A stretch of DNA of 64,000 nt from Halobacillus kuroshimensis DSM 18393 (GTDB taxonomy: Bacteria > Bacillota > Bacilli > Bacillales > Halobacillaceae), in assembly GCF_000425705.1 (NCBI RefSeq), contig NZ_AUDY01000008.1, positions 744,001-808,000 of the forward strand, given 5' to 3'. Shown here in pieces: positions 18,745 through 28,056 of the stretch. Both the position numbers and the translations under genes were made by a program. The notes under the pieces were generated by a model. It ran no database searches. It saw only the letters and a program-made list of their open reading frames with translations, and had not been told where the DNA came from. The stretch's first letter is position 1; every line of letters begins with the position of its first letter.

Positions 18745-20039
18745 TGGAAGAGTTAGTCTATCAACAATTGAATGAAACGGTGTATCAGGAAACACTTGAC
18801 AACGGCTTGAAAGTATTCCTTCTATCAAAGCCTGAAATGGCAAAAACTTTCGGGATTTTTACAACCAATTACGGTTCTATAGATCAAACATTCACACCGA
18901 TCGGTCAAGATGAAAAAGTTACAGTTCCAGAAGGGATTGCTCACTTCCTGGAGCACAAGCTGTTTGAAAAAGAAGACCGGGACGTTTTTCAGGATTTCAC
19001 ACGCCTCGGGGCTTCTGCAAACGCCTTTACTTCCTTTACGAAAACAGCCTATTTATTTACAGCGACCAGTCAGGTGGAGAAAAATGTTCAAACCCTGTTG
19101 GATTTTGTTCAGGATCCTTATTTTTCGGAGGAATCGGTAGAAAAAGAAAAAGGGATTATAGCACAGGAGATCCGCATGTATGACGATCAGCCGGACTGGA
19201 GATCCTTTTTCGGAACCATCCAGAGCCTCTACCATAATCACCCGGTAAAAGTCGATATAGCCGGAACGGTGGAAAGCATTCAGGAAATAACGAAAGACGA
19301 CTTATATACGTGTTATGAAACGTTTTATCATCCGTCCAACATGGTTTTATTCGTGGCTGGTAACATTGAACCTGAATCCATGATGACATTGATCCGTGAA
19401 AACCAGGGGCAGAAGGAATTTCCTCCAGCACCTGAAATCAATCGTTCCTATCCGGATGAACCTACTCATGCAGCCCGCAAGGAACATTCCATTACGATGC
19501 CGGTAACAACGGCAAAAGCCATGGTTGGTGTTAAGGAAGATGTCAGCGGCCTGAAAGGAGAAGAACTGCTGCGGCGGGAACTTCTTTCCGGCATGATTCT
19601 TGATTATTATTTCTCCAAGAGCGGAGCCTTCTATGAAGAATTGTACAAAGCTGATCTTATTGATGACAGTTTCCAGTTCGAAACAGAACTCGACCGTCAC
19701 TTCGGCTTTACTATTCTTGGCGGCGATTCAAGAAAACCGGATGAAATGGCTGCCCGTGTGAAGGAAATGCTGCATGAATTAAAAGATATGCGGATCGCTG
19801 ATGAAGACTTTACTCGTATGAAGCGTAAAAAAATCGGTCAATTCATGCGTGCGCTCAATTCACTTGAGTTTATAGCGAACCAGTTCACTCATTACCATAC
19901 GCTTGGTGTTGATCTATTCGAAGTGCTTCCGGTGATTGAATCATTGACAGCTGATGATGCTGAAGAATACCTCAAAGACTGGCTTAATGAAGAAGCCATT
20001 GCTGTTTTCCAGGTAAAACCACAGTCCAATGAGTCGTAA
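18744..20039 (+). CDS. ymfH: Zinc peptidase YmfH (M16 family)
   Basis: 431-residue M16B protease. HFLEH (about residue 68) is the inverted zinc-binding HxxEH motif, and the distal glutamate region (EKEKGIIAQEIRMY) is present. GAGGGGAAG lies before ATG 18744. Substrate unknown; by analogy with related M16 pairs, peptide processing. Its 3' end overlaps ymfI by 11 bases. Confidence 0.93.
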   Translation: MEELVYQQLNETVYQETLDNGLKVFLLSKPEMAKTFGIFTTNYGSIDQTFTPIGQDEKVTVPEGIAHFLEHKLFEKEDRDVFQDFTRLGASANAFTSFTKTAYLFTATSQVEKNVQTLLDFVQDPYFSEESVEKEKGIIAQEIRMYDDQPDWRSFFGTIQSLYHNHPVKVDIAGTVESIQEITKDDLYTCYETFYHPSNMVLFVAGNIEPESMMTLIRENQGQKEFPPAPEINRSYPDEPTHAARKEHSITMPVTTAKAMVGVKEDVSGLKGEELLRRELLSGMILDYYFSKSGAFYEELYKADLIDDSFQFETELDRHFGFTILGGDSRKPDEMAARVKEMLHELKDMRIADEDFTRMKRKKIGQFMRALNSLEFIANQFTHYHTLGVDLFEVLPVIESLTADDAEEYLKDWLNEEAIAVFQVKPQSNES

Positions 20040-20751
20040 ACGCTGCCTCATTCTTGGAGCGAGCGGTGGGATTGGTGAAGCTATTGTCCACCGGGTCGTC
20101 GAAGATGGCTGGGCTGCAGGGGTTCAGTATTATACCAATGAAGAGAAAATCCGTTCGATGCAGCAGGATGTACCAAAAGATCAATGGGCGGGGGCTTTTC
20201 AGGGGGACCTTTCGACAGAGGATGGCCTGAATGCCTTTCTCAACCTGCTTCCCGCTGAGTGGGATGCGGTTATCTTTGCCGGCGGCCATATGTACAGCGG
20301 AATGTTTCAGGATATGGATGCAGAGGATATGGACGCGTTGTATTATGTTCATGTGAAAGCCCTGTGGATGACAACCCGGCATGTACTGCCGTATATGATT
20401 CAGCAGAAACATGGGAATATCATCGTAATCTCCTCCATCTTCGGTACAGAAGGAGCAAGCATGGAAGTTGCCTACAGTTCGGTCAAGGGAGCGCAGAACA
20501 CGTTTGTGAAAGGTCTGGGCCGGGAGCTTGCTCCCAGTCATATCCGGGTAAATGCAGTGGCTCCTGGTTTGATCCAGACGAAGATGAACGGGCACCTCAC
20601 TTTGGAGGACCTTCAGGCTCTCGAAAATGATATACCTATGGGTCGTGCCGGAACTCCTGATGAGGTGGCTGATGCTGCCGGATTTTTACTCGGCGGAGCT
20701 TCCCGCTATGTAACAGGACAGATTCTCCATGTCAATGGCGGCTGGTCTTAA
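20029..20751 (+). CDS. ymfI: EF-P 5-aminopentanone reductase YmfI (SDR family)
   Basis: 240-residue short-chain dehydrogenase: GASGGIGE cofactor loop, NAG-type segment FAGGH, catalytic serine in VISSIFG and YSSVK (YxxxK). B. subtilis YmfI, in the same gene neighbourhood, reduces the 5-aminopentanone group on elongation factor P to 5-aminopentanol; assignment here rests on synteny and family. It starts inside ymfH. Generic 3-oxoacyl-ACP reductase annotation would be the alternative. Confidence 0.88.
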   Translation: MSRKRCLILGASGGIGEAIVHRVVEDGWAAGVQYYTNEEKIRSMQQDVPKDQWAGAFQGDLSTEDGLNAFLNLLPAEWDAVIFAGGHMYSGMFQDMDAEDMDALYYVHVKALWMTTRHVLPYMIQQKHGNIIVISSIFGTEGASMEVAYSSVKGAQNTFVKGLGRELAPSHIRVNAVAPGLIQTKMNGHLTLEDLQALENDIPMGRAGTPDEVADAAGFLLGGASRYVTGQILHVNGGWS

Positions 20752-20818
20752 TTTCATGAATAAGACCAGCTGTTCCTCCTCATACTAAGCTTGAAAAAAT
20801 TCAGAGGAGGGAACAGAC

Positions 20819-21079
20819 ATGTCTGTGCTCGATAATTGGGATTCTTGGAAAGACTTTCTTGGTGATCGTCTCCATCAGGCTGAAGGACAGGGGATTAATG
20901 ACAGAGCCGTTTCAGAATTAGCGTATGAAATCGGAGGATACCTGGCCAATTCTGTTGACGCTAAAAACAATGAGGAAGCCGTTCTTCGTGATTTGTGGAA
21001 CGTCGCAGATGAAAAAGAACAGCATGCAATCGCTAATATGATGGTGAAGCTTGTTCAAAATAACGGTTCCCAGCAGTAA
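20819..21079 (+). CDS. ymfJ: DUF3243 protein YmfJ
   Basis: 86-residue soluble helical protein of unknown function (VLDNWDSWKDFLGDRL start), conserved between ymfI and ymfK. GGAGGG is 9 bases before the ATG. A terminator follows. Confidence 0.9.
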   Translation: MSVLDNWDSWKDFLGDRLHQAEGQGINDRAVSELAYEIGGYLANSVDAKNNEEAVLRDLWNVADEKEQHAIANMMVKLVQNNGSQQ

Positions 21080-21083
21080 TTGA

Positions 21084-21117
21084 AAAAAATCCGTACAAAT
21101 TGTACGGATTTTTTATT
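21084..21117 (+). terminator. Terminator of ymfF-ymfJ
   Basis: AATCCGTACA-AAT-TGTACGGATT then TTTT; flanked by A-run and T-run. Confidence 0.88.
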
Positions 21118-21263
21118 TATGCATTCCTGCTATTTTTTTGCAGAGATCATAGTTCCCGCCTTTCCTATTTAAAGAAAATCCTTTATGATAGATAAAAGAG
21201 TAGATCAATCCAAATATCACTCGTCTTTGACAAATACCGACATTTTTTTAGAGGGGTTGGAAC

Positions 21264-22055
21264 ATGGATAAAACAGAATGGTATCTGGAATATGAAATTC
21301 AATACAACCGTCCGGGACTTCTGGGGGACATCTCCTCATTGTTGGGTATGATGGCCATTAATATCGTGACGATCAATGGAGTTGAAAATTCGCACAGGGG
21401 CATGCTTCTTCTCTGCAAGGATGACGAGCAGATCACCCGCTTAAAATCGATTTTAAATACAATGGATACGATTAAAGTAACGAAACTCCGGCGCCCGAAA
21501 TTAAGAGATCGTTTAGCGGTCCGTCATGGAAGGTACATACACAGTGATATCGATGACCGTAAAACATTCCGTTTCAACCGGGAAGATCTTGGACTCCTGG
21601 TTGATTTTATGGCGGAGTTGTTTATGAAGGAAGGCCATAAGCTTGTCGGCATCCGGGGCATGCCGCGTGTCGGTAAGACTGAATCGGTAGTCGCAGCAAG
21701 CGTTTGCGCCAACAAAAGGTGGCTGTTTGTCTCCAGTACATTGTTGAAGCAGACGGTAAGGAATCAGCTGATCGATGAGGAATACAGCGAAGATAACCTG
21801 TATATCATTGATGGAATCGTTTCTGCAAAACGGGCCAATGAGAAACACTGGCAGCTCGTCAGGGAGATTATGCGTCTTCCTGCGACCAAAGTCATTGAGC
21901 ATCCGGATATTTTTGTTCAGGAAACCGAATACAAGATGGATGACTTTGATTACATCATTGAACTTCGAAACAATGAAGATGAGGAAATTACTTATGAACC
22001 TGTGGAAAAACCGGAAATGAAGATGAATGAGGGATTTTCCATGTTTGATTTTTAA
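21264..22055 (+). CDS. ymfK: DUF3388 protein YmfK (ACT-like plus P-loop)
   Basis: 263 residues. The first ~85 residues look like an ACT fold (YEIQYNRPGLLGDISSLLG), a ligand-sensing domain. A Walker A-like GMPRVGKTES lies at about residue 132, followed by a possible hydrophobic strand, so nucleotide binding is plausible. The YmfK/DUF3388 family has no assigned biochemical role that I know of. GAGGGG precedes ATG 21264. It sits directly upstream of rodZ (18 bases). Confidence 0.85.
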   Translation: MDKTEWYLEYEIQYNRPGLLGDISSLLGMMAINIVTINGVENSHRGMLLLCKDDEQITRLKSILNTMDTIKVTKLRRPKLRDRLAVRHGRYIHSDIDDRKTFRFNREDLGLLVDFMAELFMKEGHKLVGIRGMPRVGKTESVVAASVCANKRWLFVSSTLLKQTVRNQLIDEEYSEDNLYIIDGIVSAKRANEKHWQLVREIMRLPATKVIEHPDIFVQETEYKMDDFDYIIELRNNEDEEITYEPVEKPEMKMNEGFSMFDF

Positions 22056-22073
22056 AATTGGATGGTGTTACAC

Positions 22074-22997
22074 ATGGAGATTGGAGCTAGATTAAAGGAA
22101 GCAAGGGAGACGAAGGGACTTTCGCTTGAGGACCTTCAAGAAACAACGAAAATACAGAAACGTTATCTTCAAGCTATAGAAAGTAATGATTTTCAAGTTC
22201 TTCCGGGGAAATTTTATACCCGCGCATTCATTCGTGAATATGCTTCTGCTGTCGGTCTGGATCCGGAACAGGTAATGGAAGAGCATAAAAATGAACTGCC
22301 CACTTACGAAGAGGAAAATACGGTCCAGTTCAGCCGGGTGCAGAAATCAAAGCAGGAAGCCGCTCAGAAAAGCGGAGGCACTTCCCGTTTCCTTCCTACT
22401 TTCCTTACCGTAGGGCTTGTCGTCGGTGTGATCTTAGTCGTTTGGATTTTCATGCAGAGCGGCAGTGAGGACAGCGGAGCACCTGCTGACAGTTCTTCAT
22501 CAGATGAAATCAGTGTTCCGGCCGGTTCTGAAGAAGACACGACTGAAGAGACGTCCGGTGATGAAGAAGAAGCGCAGGCTGGTGAGCAGGAGCAGAACGA
22601 AGACAGCGGTGCTGAGGAAGAAAAGGCTGAAGAGAAAGAAGAGGATAGTGAGCCTGAAGAAAAACAACCGGGCGTGGAGCTTTCGGAAGAGGGGACAGGT
22701 TCATTCCCGATGCACACTTATGAAGTGGTGCCGGCCGGAGATTCCAAAGTAACTGTTGAATTTTCCGGAAATGTCTATATGGAGATTCAATCCCCGCAGG
22801 GGGGAGAGAATCTTGTGACTCCCCGTGAATATACATCTGCTGACTCTCCTGTCACGATTGATATAGGAGATAAGCAGGAAGTATACATCAAAACCGGAAA
22901 TGCTCCCGGTATGACGGTGAACGTGGATGACCAACCAGTAACTTTCCCTGATCCGGAACTGACGACGCAGAAGTTATTGTTGCAAATGAAGGAATAA
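22074..22997 (+). CDS. rodZ: RodZ-family cell-shape protein (YmfM)
   Basis: 307 residues. An N-terminal HTH domain (~1-70; the part that binds MreB in RodZ), one transmembrane helix at ~107-128, a very acidic Glu/Asp/Ser linker (~130-205), and a C-terminal extracytoplasmic DUF4115 domain. ATG 22074 gives the usual MEIGARLKEARE start; an in-frame ATG at 22062 would add four residues. Acts with MreB in lateral wall growth. The acidity of the exposed linker fits a halophile. Confidence 0.9.
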   Translation: MEIGARLKEARETKGLSLEDLQETTKIQKRYLQAIESNDFQVLPGKFYTRAFIREYASAVGLDPEQVMEEHKNELPTYEEENTVQFSRVQKSKQEAAQKSGGTSRFLPTFLTVGLVVGVILVVWIFMQSGSEDSGAPADSSSSDEISVPAGSEEDTTEETSGDEEEAQAGEQEQNEDSGAEEEKAEEKEEDSEPEEKQPGVELSEEGTGSFPMHTYEVVPAGDSKVTVEFSGNVYMEIQSPQGGENLVTPREYTSADSPVTIDIGDKQEVYIKTGNAPGMTVNVDDQPVTFPDPELTTQKLLLQMKE

Positions 22998-23017
22998 AAT
23001 CTATATAATCATGAACG

Positions 23018-23080
23018 GGCTGCCCTTTCAATATCGACAGAGTGACAAAGCCTCTCGATTGACCGGGCAGTCTTTTATTT
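23018..23080 (+). terminator. Long terminator-like hairpin between rodZ and pgsA
   Basis: GGCTGCCC (23018-23025) pairs with GGGCAGTC (23065-23072), extended inward by TCAAT-TCGA-AGAG against CTCTCGATTGA, followed by TTTTATTT. It may end the rodZ transcript. Confidence 0.65.
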
Positions 23081-23104
23081 ACTGTTTTGTAGGAGTGTGG
23101 AGAA

Positions 23105-23683
23105 ATGAATTTACCAAACAAGATTACGTTATCCAGAATTTTTCTTATTCCCATTTTTATTATTCTCATGAGTGTGCCTTTTGGATGGGGCACGCTGGAA
23201 ATGGGAGAAAGAGAACTTCCAGTGGCTCACCTTGCCGGTGCAGTTCTCTTTATTATTGCTTCCACTACGGATTGGATTGACGGGTATATTGCCCGTAAAT
23301 ATTCACTCGTGACCAACCTCGGAAAGTTTCTCGATCCTCTGGCCGATAAACTGCTTGTAAGTGCGGCCCTCATCCTGCTCGTAGAGATTGGACTTGCTCC
23401 GGCATGGATTGTCATTCTCATAATCAGCCGCGAGTTTGCTGTTACAGGTCTGAGGCTTGTCGCAGCAGGTGAGGGAAGTGTACTGGCTGCCAGTCAGATG
23501 GGTAAACTGAAAACGTGGATTCAGATCATTGCCATATCAGCACTGCTTCTGCATAACTGGCCATTCGCTTTTATCGGTTTTCCTTTTGGGATGATTACGC
23601 TGTATCTTGCCTTAATCATTACGGTGTATTCCGGTTATGATTACTTCAAGAAAAACTGGCATGTTATGAGAGATTCTAAATGA
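23105..23683 (+). CDS. pgsA: CDP-diacylglycerol-glycerol-3-phosphate 3-phosphatidyltransferase
   Basis: 192-residue membrane enzyme making phosphatidylglycerol phosphate, first step to PG and cardiolipin. The CDP-alcohol phosphotransferase motif D-G-x2-A-R-x8-G-x3-D-x3-D appears as DGYIARKYSLVTNLGKFLDP. Several hydrophobic helices. GTGTGGAG precedes ATG 23105. The end overlaps cinA by four bases. Confidence 0.95.
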   Translation: MNLPNKITLSRIFLIPIFIILMSVPFGWGTLEMGERELPVAHLAGAVLFIIASTTDWIDGYIARKYSLVTNLGKFLDPLADKLLVSAALILLVEIGLAPAWIVILIISREFAVTGLRLVAAGEGSVLAASQMGKLKTWIQIIAISALLLHNWPFAFIGFPFGMITLYLALIITVYSGYDYFKKNWHVMRDSK

Positions 23684-24918
23684 GAACAGAAGTTATAGCC
23701 GTAGGAACAGAACTGCTTTTAGGTCAGATTGCAAATACAAATGCCCAGTGGATATCACAGAGAATGGCAGAACTCGGACTTCCTGTATACAGTCATGCTG
23801 TGGTTGGGGATAACCTCGACCGTGTCGCGGGTTCTTTCAGGGAAGCGGCCAGACGTTCGGATATTATTATTGTTACAGGCGGCCTCGGGCCGACAGAGGA
23901 TGACTTGACAAGGGATGCCGGGAGTATGATCCTCGGGAAGCCTGTCCATGAACATGCTCCGTCTATGGAAAGAATCGAAGCATATTATAAAAAAAACAAT
24001 AAAACAATGAGTTTGAATAATAGAAAGCAGTCCCACGTTTTTGACGGGGCATTCGTACTGGACAACAAGGAAGGAATGGCCCCCGGCCAGATCATTCAAC
24101 AGGGAGAAGTCACCTGGGTTTTCCTTCCCGGTGTGCCCCGTGAAATGAAGGCGTTAATGGAAAGCGGAGTGATTCCTTTTCTCCAGAGGTCCTTTTCTCT
24201 TCAATCAGAGATTGTTTCAGAGATGCTCCATTTTATAGGCATAGGGGAATCGGATCTTGAAACCCAGCTGCAGGCGCTCATTTCCCACCAGACTAATCCG
24301 ACCCTTGCCCCACTGGCTAGTGAAGGGGAAGTGGGTTTACGGTTGACCGCAACAGGGGAAACGACAGATGAAGCAAAAGCGAAAATTGCTGAGATGAAGA
24401 GGGTTGTTCTTGATAAGGTTGGAGATTTTTATTATGGAAGTGACGATGAAACGATCGAAAGCACCGTCCAGCGGCTTCTTTCCCGGCATGGATATCGTCT
24501 GGGCGCCGCAGAGAGCTTCACAGGAGGGAAGTTCATAGAACGTATGATTTCCCTTCCCGGCGCTTCAGCGGTCTGTCAGGGCGGTCTGACGACTTATACG
24601 GCCGAAATGAAGGAGCAGGTCCTTGATATCCCTAAATACCTGATCAGAGAATACGGAACGATCAGTCATGAGTGTGCCGAGATGATGGCACTGAATACCC
24701 AGTCCCTGCTTCATGTGGATGCTGCTGTCAGTTTTACAGGAGTAGCCGGACCGGATTCAAGTGAAGGGAAGGAGCCTGGAACCGTATTTATCGGCCTGCA
24801 GATCAGGGACAAGAGTCCTGAGGTCCACCGATTCCAATTCCAGGGTGGTCGTGATCAAGTAAGGGAACGTGCGGTGAAGAAAGGGTTTGAGCTTTTATTT
24901 CACCACTTGAAAGATTAA
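23680..24918 (+). CDS. cinA: CinA-family protein (competence/damage-inducible)
   Basis: 412 residues: an N-terminal MoCF/molybdopterin-binding-like domain (TGGLGPTEDD at ~residue 67) and a C-terminal CinA domain with AESFTGG (~276), associated in the family with nicotinamide-nucleotide amidohydrolase activity and NMN/ADP-ribose recycling. Coupled to pgsA by ATGA overlap; recA lies downstream after a large hairpin. Confidence 0.94.
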   Translation: MRTEVIAVGTELLLGQIANTNAQWISQRMAELGLPVYSHAVVGDNLDRVAGSFREAARRSDIIIVTGGLGPTEDDLTRDAGSMILGKPVHEHAPSMERIEAYYKKNNKTMSLNNRKQSHVFDGAFVLDNKEGMAPGQIIQQGEVTWVFLPGVPREMKALMESGVIPFLQRSFSLQSEIVSEMLHFIGIGESDLETQLQALISHQTNPTLAPLASEGEVGLRLTATGETTDEAKAKIAEMKRVVLDKVGDFYYGSDDETIESTVQRLLSRHGYRLGAAESFTGGKFIERMISLPGASAVCQGGLTTYTAEMKEQVLDIPKYLIREYGTISHECAEMMALNTQSLLHVDAAVSFTGVAGPDSSEGKEPGTVFIGLQIRDKSPEVHRFQFQGGRDQVRERAVKKGFELLFHHLKD

Positions 24919-24930
24919 ATTTTCAATAAT

Positions 24931-24987
24931 GGAACGCAAAAGGTTTTTGATATTCTCCCTGGGAGAGCATCAAAAACCTTTCGTTCC
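24931..24987. repeat. 57-base inverted repeat between cinA and recA
   Basis: GGAACG and AAAGGTTTTTGAT (24931-24951, with CA between) pair with ATCAAAAACCTTTCGTTCC (24969-24987); an inner CTCCC/GGGAG stem closes the loop. No T-run follows on either strand, so it is not a standard terminator. Confidence 0.7.
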
Positions 24988-25004
24988 CAGCAGGTAAATA
25001 AACG

Positions 25005-25018
25005 GGAACAAATATTCG
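25005..25018 (-). promoter_or_regulatory. LexA (SOS) box of recA
   Basis: On the minus strand CGAATATTTGTTCC, against the Bacillus consensus CGAACRNRYGTTYC (two departures). It ends 8 bases before the recA -35 box. Confidence 0.75.
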
Positions 25019-25026
25019 CTTTTCGG

Positions 25027-25055
25027 TTGGCAAATCCTTTAAAACAAGTTATGAT
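25027..25055 (+). promoter_or_regulatory. recA sigma-A promoter
   Basis: TTGGCA (25027-25032), 17 bases, TATGAT (25050-25055). Confidence 0.75.
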
Positions 25056-25085
25056 AGGTATAGAAATTTTGAAAGGCGGTATACA

Positions 25086-26129
25086 ATGAGCGATCGTAAA
25101 CAAGCATTAGATATGGCATTGCGTCAAATAGAGAAACAATTCGGAAAAGGTTCGATCATGAAGATGGGTGAAGGTGCGGAGCAGAGGGTTAATACTGTTC
25201 CCAGTGGGTCTCTAGCTCTTGATGTGGCCCTTGGAGTCGGCGGCTATCCACGCGGTCGGATTGTGGAAATATACGGACCGGAATCTTCAGGTAAAACTAC
25301 GGTTGCCCTTCACGCGATTGCGGAAGCGCAGAGAAAAGGCGGCCAGGCGGCATTCATCGATGCGGAGCACGCCCTGGACCCGGTCTATGCAAGAGCTCTG
25401 GGTGTCGACATTGAAGAACTTCTGCTTTCCCAGCCGGATACAGGGGAACAGGCTTTGGAAATCGCTGAAGCTCTCGTACGAAGCGGGGCTGTAGATATGG
25501 TGGTCATTGACTCTGTGGCTGCCCTTGTTCCAAAAGCAGAGATTGAAGGGGAAATGGGTGATTCCCACGTGGGGCTGCAGGCGCGCTTAATGTCCCAGGC
25601 TCTTCGTAAGCTTTCCGGTGCGATTAATAAATCGAAGACAACGGCTATTTTCATCAACCAGATTCGTGAGAAGGTCGGCGTGATGTTTGGTAACCCGGAA
25701 ACGACTCCGGGCGGCCGCGCCCTGAAATTCTACTCTTCTGTACGTCTTGAAGTTCGCCGTGCAGAAACATTGAAACAGGGGAACGAAATGGTGGGGAATA
25801 AAACCCGCTTGAAAGTGGTTAAGAACAAAGTGGCACCGCCATTCAGACAGGCCGAAGTAGATATTATGTACGGGGAAGGAATCTCCAGAGAGGGAGAACT
25901 TGTGGATATTGGAACAGACCTGGATCTCATTCAGAAGAGTGGATCATGGTATTCTTATAATGATGAACGTCTCGGTCAGGGGCGTGAGAATGCCAAACAG
26001 TACCTGAAAGAGAACGTTGAAGTTTATGAGGAAGTGAAACGACTGATCCGCGACCATTATGGTATGGAAGCGGACGAGGAAAAGGCTGAAACTTCCAGTA
26101 AGGACAGCCAGGAAACACTGGACGTATAA
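25086..26129 (+). CDS. recA: Recombinase RecA
   Basis: 347-residue strand-exchange ATPase and LexA coprotease. Walker [10 protein letters not shown] at ~residue 60, the loop-2 DNA-binding region ([23 protein letters not shown]) and an acidic C-terminal tail are visible. GAAAGGCGG precedes ATG 25086. The upstream LexA box indicates SOS induction. Confidence 0.98.
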   Translation: MSDRKQALDMALRQIEKQFGKGSIMKMGEGAEQRVNTVPSGSLALDVALGVGGYPRGRIVEIYGPESSGKTTVALHAIAEAQRKGGQAAFIDAEHALDPVYARALGVDIEELLLSQPDTGEQALEIAEALVRSGAVDMVVIDSVAALVPKAEIEGEMGDSHVGLQARLMSQALRKLSGAINKSKTTAIFINQIREKVGVMFGNPETTPGGRALKFYSSVRLEVRRAETLKQGNEMVGNKTRLKVVKNKVAPPFRQAEVDIMYGEGISREGELVDIGTDLDLIQKSGSWYSYNDERLGQGRENAKQYLKENVEVYEEVKRLIRDHYGMEADEEKAETSSKDSQETLDV

Positions 26130-26165
26130 ATCGTTCCTGCGGTGAAATGTTGGGTGAGAATGAAG

Positions 26166-26196
26166 AAAGCAGCGCTGAAAAAAGCGCTGCTTTTCC
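26166..26196 (+). terminator. Terminator of recA
   Basis: AAAGCAGCGCT-GAAAAA-AGCGCTGCTTT, then TCC; strong 11-bp stem with a short T-run. Confidence 0.8.
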
Positions 26197-26270
26197 AATA
26201 TATTCAGAGGTAGGAATAAACTGATATTTTTAAATTTTTGCATATGTCAGCAGATACATAGCGGGATTCC

Positions 26271-26299
26271 TTGACATTCCGCATAGTCAGGCATAAAAT
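26271..26299 (+). promoter_or_regulatory. Sigma-A promoter for rny
   Basis: TTGACA (26271-26276), 17 bases, TAAAAT (26294-26299), giving a leader of about 105 bases before rny. Confidence 0.65.
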
Positions 26300-26411
26300 G
26301 AATGTGTATCATTTTCATCTTTATACCCTTAATTTAACAAATGAAACTGAAAATGAATCGTTTGTATTTACCGACAAACGGACCAAGTTCATAGCAAGAG
26401 GAGGTGAAATT

Positions 26412-27974
26412 ATGGATTTGATATCCTCGCTCATCTTCATTTTGCTTGCCCTTATCATCGGTTCTGTTGTTGGTTATCTTATTCGGAAGTCGATAGCGGA
26501 AGCGAAAATTTCCAGTGCTGAGGAATTAGCCAGACAAATTGTGGAGGAAGGACACCGCAATGCTGAATCGGCTAAAAAAGAGGCTCTTCTTGAAGCGAAA
26601 GAAGAGAATCAGAAATTCCGCCAGGAAGCTGAAAGCGAAGTTCGCGAACGCCGCTTGGAACTGCAGAAAACCGAAAACCGTTTGAATCAGAAAGAAGAGA
26701 ATCTTGATCGTAAGAGTGGAACGCTGGATCAGCGTGATCTTTCACTCGAGAAGAAAGAAGGAACTCTTGCCGAGAGACAACAACAAATTGAAGAAATGGA
26801 AAGCAAAGTGAAAGCTATGCTTCAAGAACAGCAGACAGAGCTTGAAAGAATATCAAGCTTAACATCTGATCAGGCCAAACAGGTTATTTTGGAACGTGTT
26901 GAACAGGAAGTCTCTCATGAATCGGCGCTTATGATTAAAGAAGCGGAGAACCGGGCGAAAGAGGAAGCCGATAAAAAAGCGAAAAATATTTTATCCCTTG
27001 CTCTCCAGCGTTGTGCCGCTGATCACGTAGCCGAAACCACCGTATCTGTTGTCAATCTGCCTAATGACGAAATGAAAGGTAGAATTATCGGTCGGGAAGG
27101 ACGAAATATCCGTACGCTGGAAACTTTAACTGGTATTGATCTTATCATTGATGATACACCTGAAGCGGTTATTTTATCCGGTTTTGACCCAATCCGAAGA
27201 GAAACAGCACGTATGGCTCTTGAGAAACTTGTTCAAGATGGACGTATACACCCTGCGAGAATTGAAGAAATGGTTGATAAGTCCCGCCGCGAAGTGGATG
27301 ATTACATCCGCGAGGTCGGGGAGCAGACAACCTTCGAAGTCGGGGTTCACGGTCTTCATCCAGACCTTATCAAGATTCTCGGCCGCCTTAAATATCGTAC
27401 GAGTTATGGTCAGAATGTCCTTAAGCACTCCACGGAAGTTGCCTACTTATCCGGCCTTCTGGCCGCAGAACTAGGTGAAGATGAAATGCTTGCCCGCCGT
27501 GCCGGACTTCTGCATGACATCGGAAAAGCGATAGACCATGAGGTAGAAGGAAGCCACGTTGAAATTGGTAAGGAACTTGCCATTAAGTATAAGGAAAACG
27601 ACACTGTCGTGAACGCAATCGCTTCCCACCACGGAGATGAAGAGCCTACGTCAATTATTTCTGTACTCGTTGCGGCTGCCGATGCCCTATCTGCAGCACG
27701 ACCGGGGGCAAGAAGTGAAACGCTCGAAAATTACATCAAGCGTCTTGAAAAACTTGAGGAAATTTCTGAGTCTTACGAAGGTGTAGAGAAATCATTTGCG
27801 ATTCAGGCAGGTCGTGAAGTACGTATTATGGTCCGCCCTGATGAAATTGATGATCTTGAAGCAACAAGACTGGCGCGCGATATCCGGAACAGAATCGAGG
27901 GAGAACTTGATTATCCGGGACATATTAAAGTAACGGTCATTCGTGAAACGCGCTCTGTCGAGTATGCGAAATAA
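26412..27974 (+). CDS. rny: Ribonuclease Y
   Basis: 520-residue membrane-anchored endoribonuclease that starts mRNA decay. N-terminal transmembrane helix (~5-25), long coiled coil (~30-190), KH domain ([15 protein letters not shown], ~residue 220) and HD domain with [10 protein letters not shown] (~365). Start ATG 26412 has AGGAGGTG 7 bases upstream; the open frame extends further 5' but that part has no ribosome site and crosses the promoter. Length equals the usual 520. Confidence 0.97.
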   Translation: MDLISSLIFILLALIIGSVVGYLIRKSIAEAKISSAEELARQIVEEGHRNAESAKKEALLEAKEENQKFRQEAESEVRERRLELQKTENRLNQKEENLDRKSGTLDQRDLSLEKKEGTLAERQQQIEEMESKVKAMLQEQQTELERISSLTSDQAKQVILERVEQEVSHESALMIKEAENRAKEEADKKAKNILSLALQRCAADHVAETTVSVVNLPNDEMKGRIIGREGRNIRTLETLTGIDLIIDDTPEAVILSGFDPIRRETARMALEKLVQDGRIHPARIEEMVDKSRREVDDYIREVGEQTTFEVGVHGLHPDLIKILGRLKYRTSYGQNVLKHSTEVAYLSGLLAAELGEDEMLARRAGLLHDIGKAIDHEVEGSHVEIGKELAIKYKENDTVVNAIASHHGDEEPTSIISVLVAAADALSAARPGARSETLENYIKRLEKLEEISESYEGVEKSFAIQAGREVRIMVRPDEIDDLEATRLARDIRNRIEGELDYPGHIKVTVIRETRSVEYAK

Positions 27975-27976
27975 AT

Positions 27977-28009
27977 AAAGCGGCCTTAGCGGCCGCTTTA
28001 TTTATTTTT
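27977..28009 (+). terminator. Terminator of rny
   Basis: AAAGCGGCC-TTAGC-GGCCGCTTT followed by ATTTATTTTT. Confidence 0.85.
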
Positions 28010-28056
28010 CAGAGGAAAAACAGGAAACATTACACAACTAAAGGAATGAATGATCT

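Noticed and set aside
26271-26411. Upstream extension of the rny frame
   Set aside because: It begins on the -35 box TTGACA; ATG 26412 has AGGAGGTG and yields the standard 520 residues.
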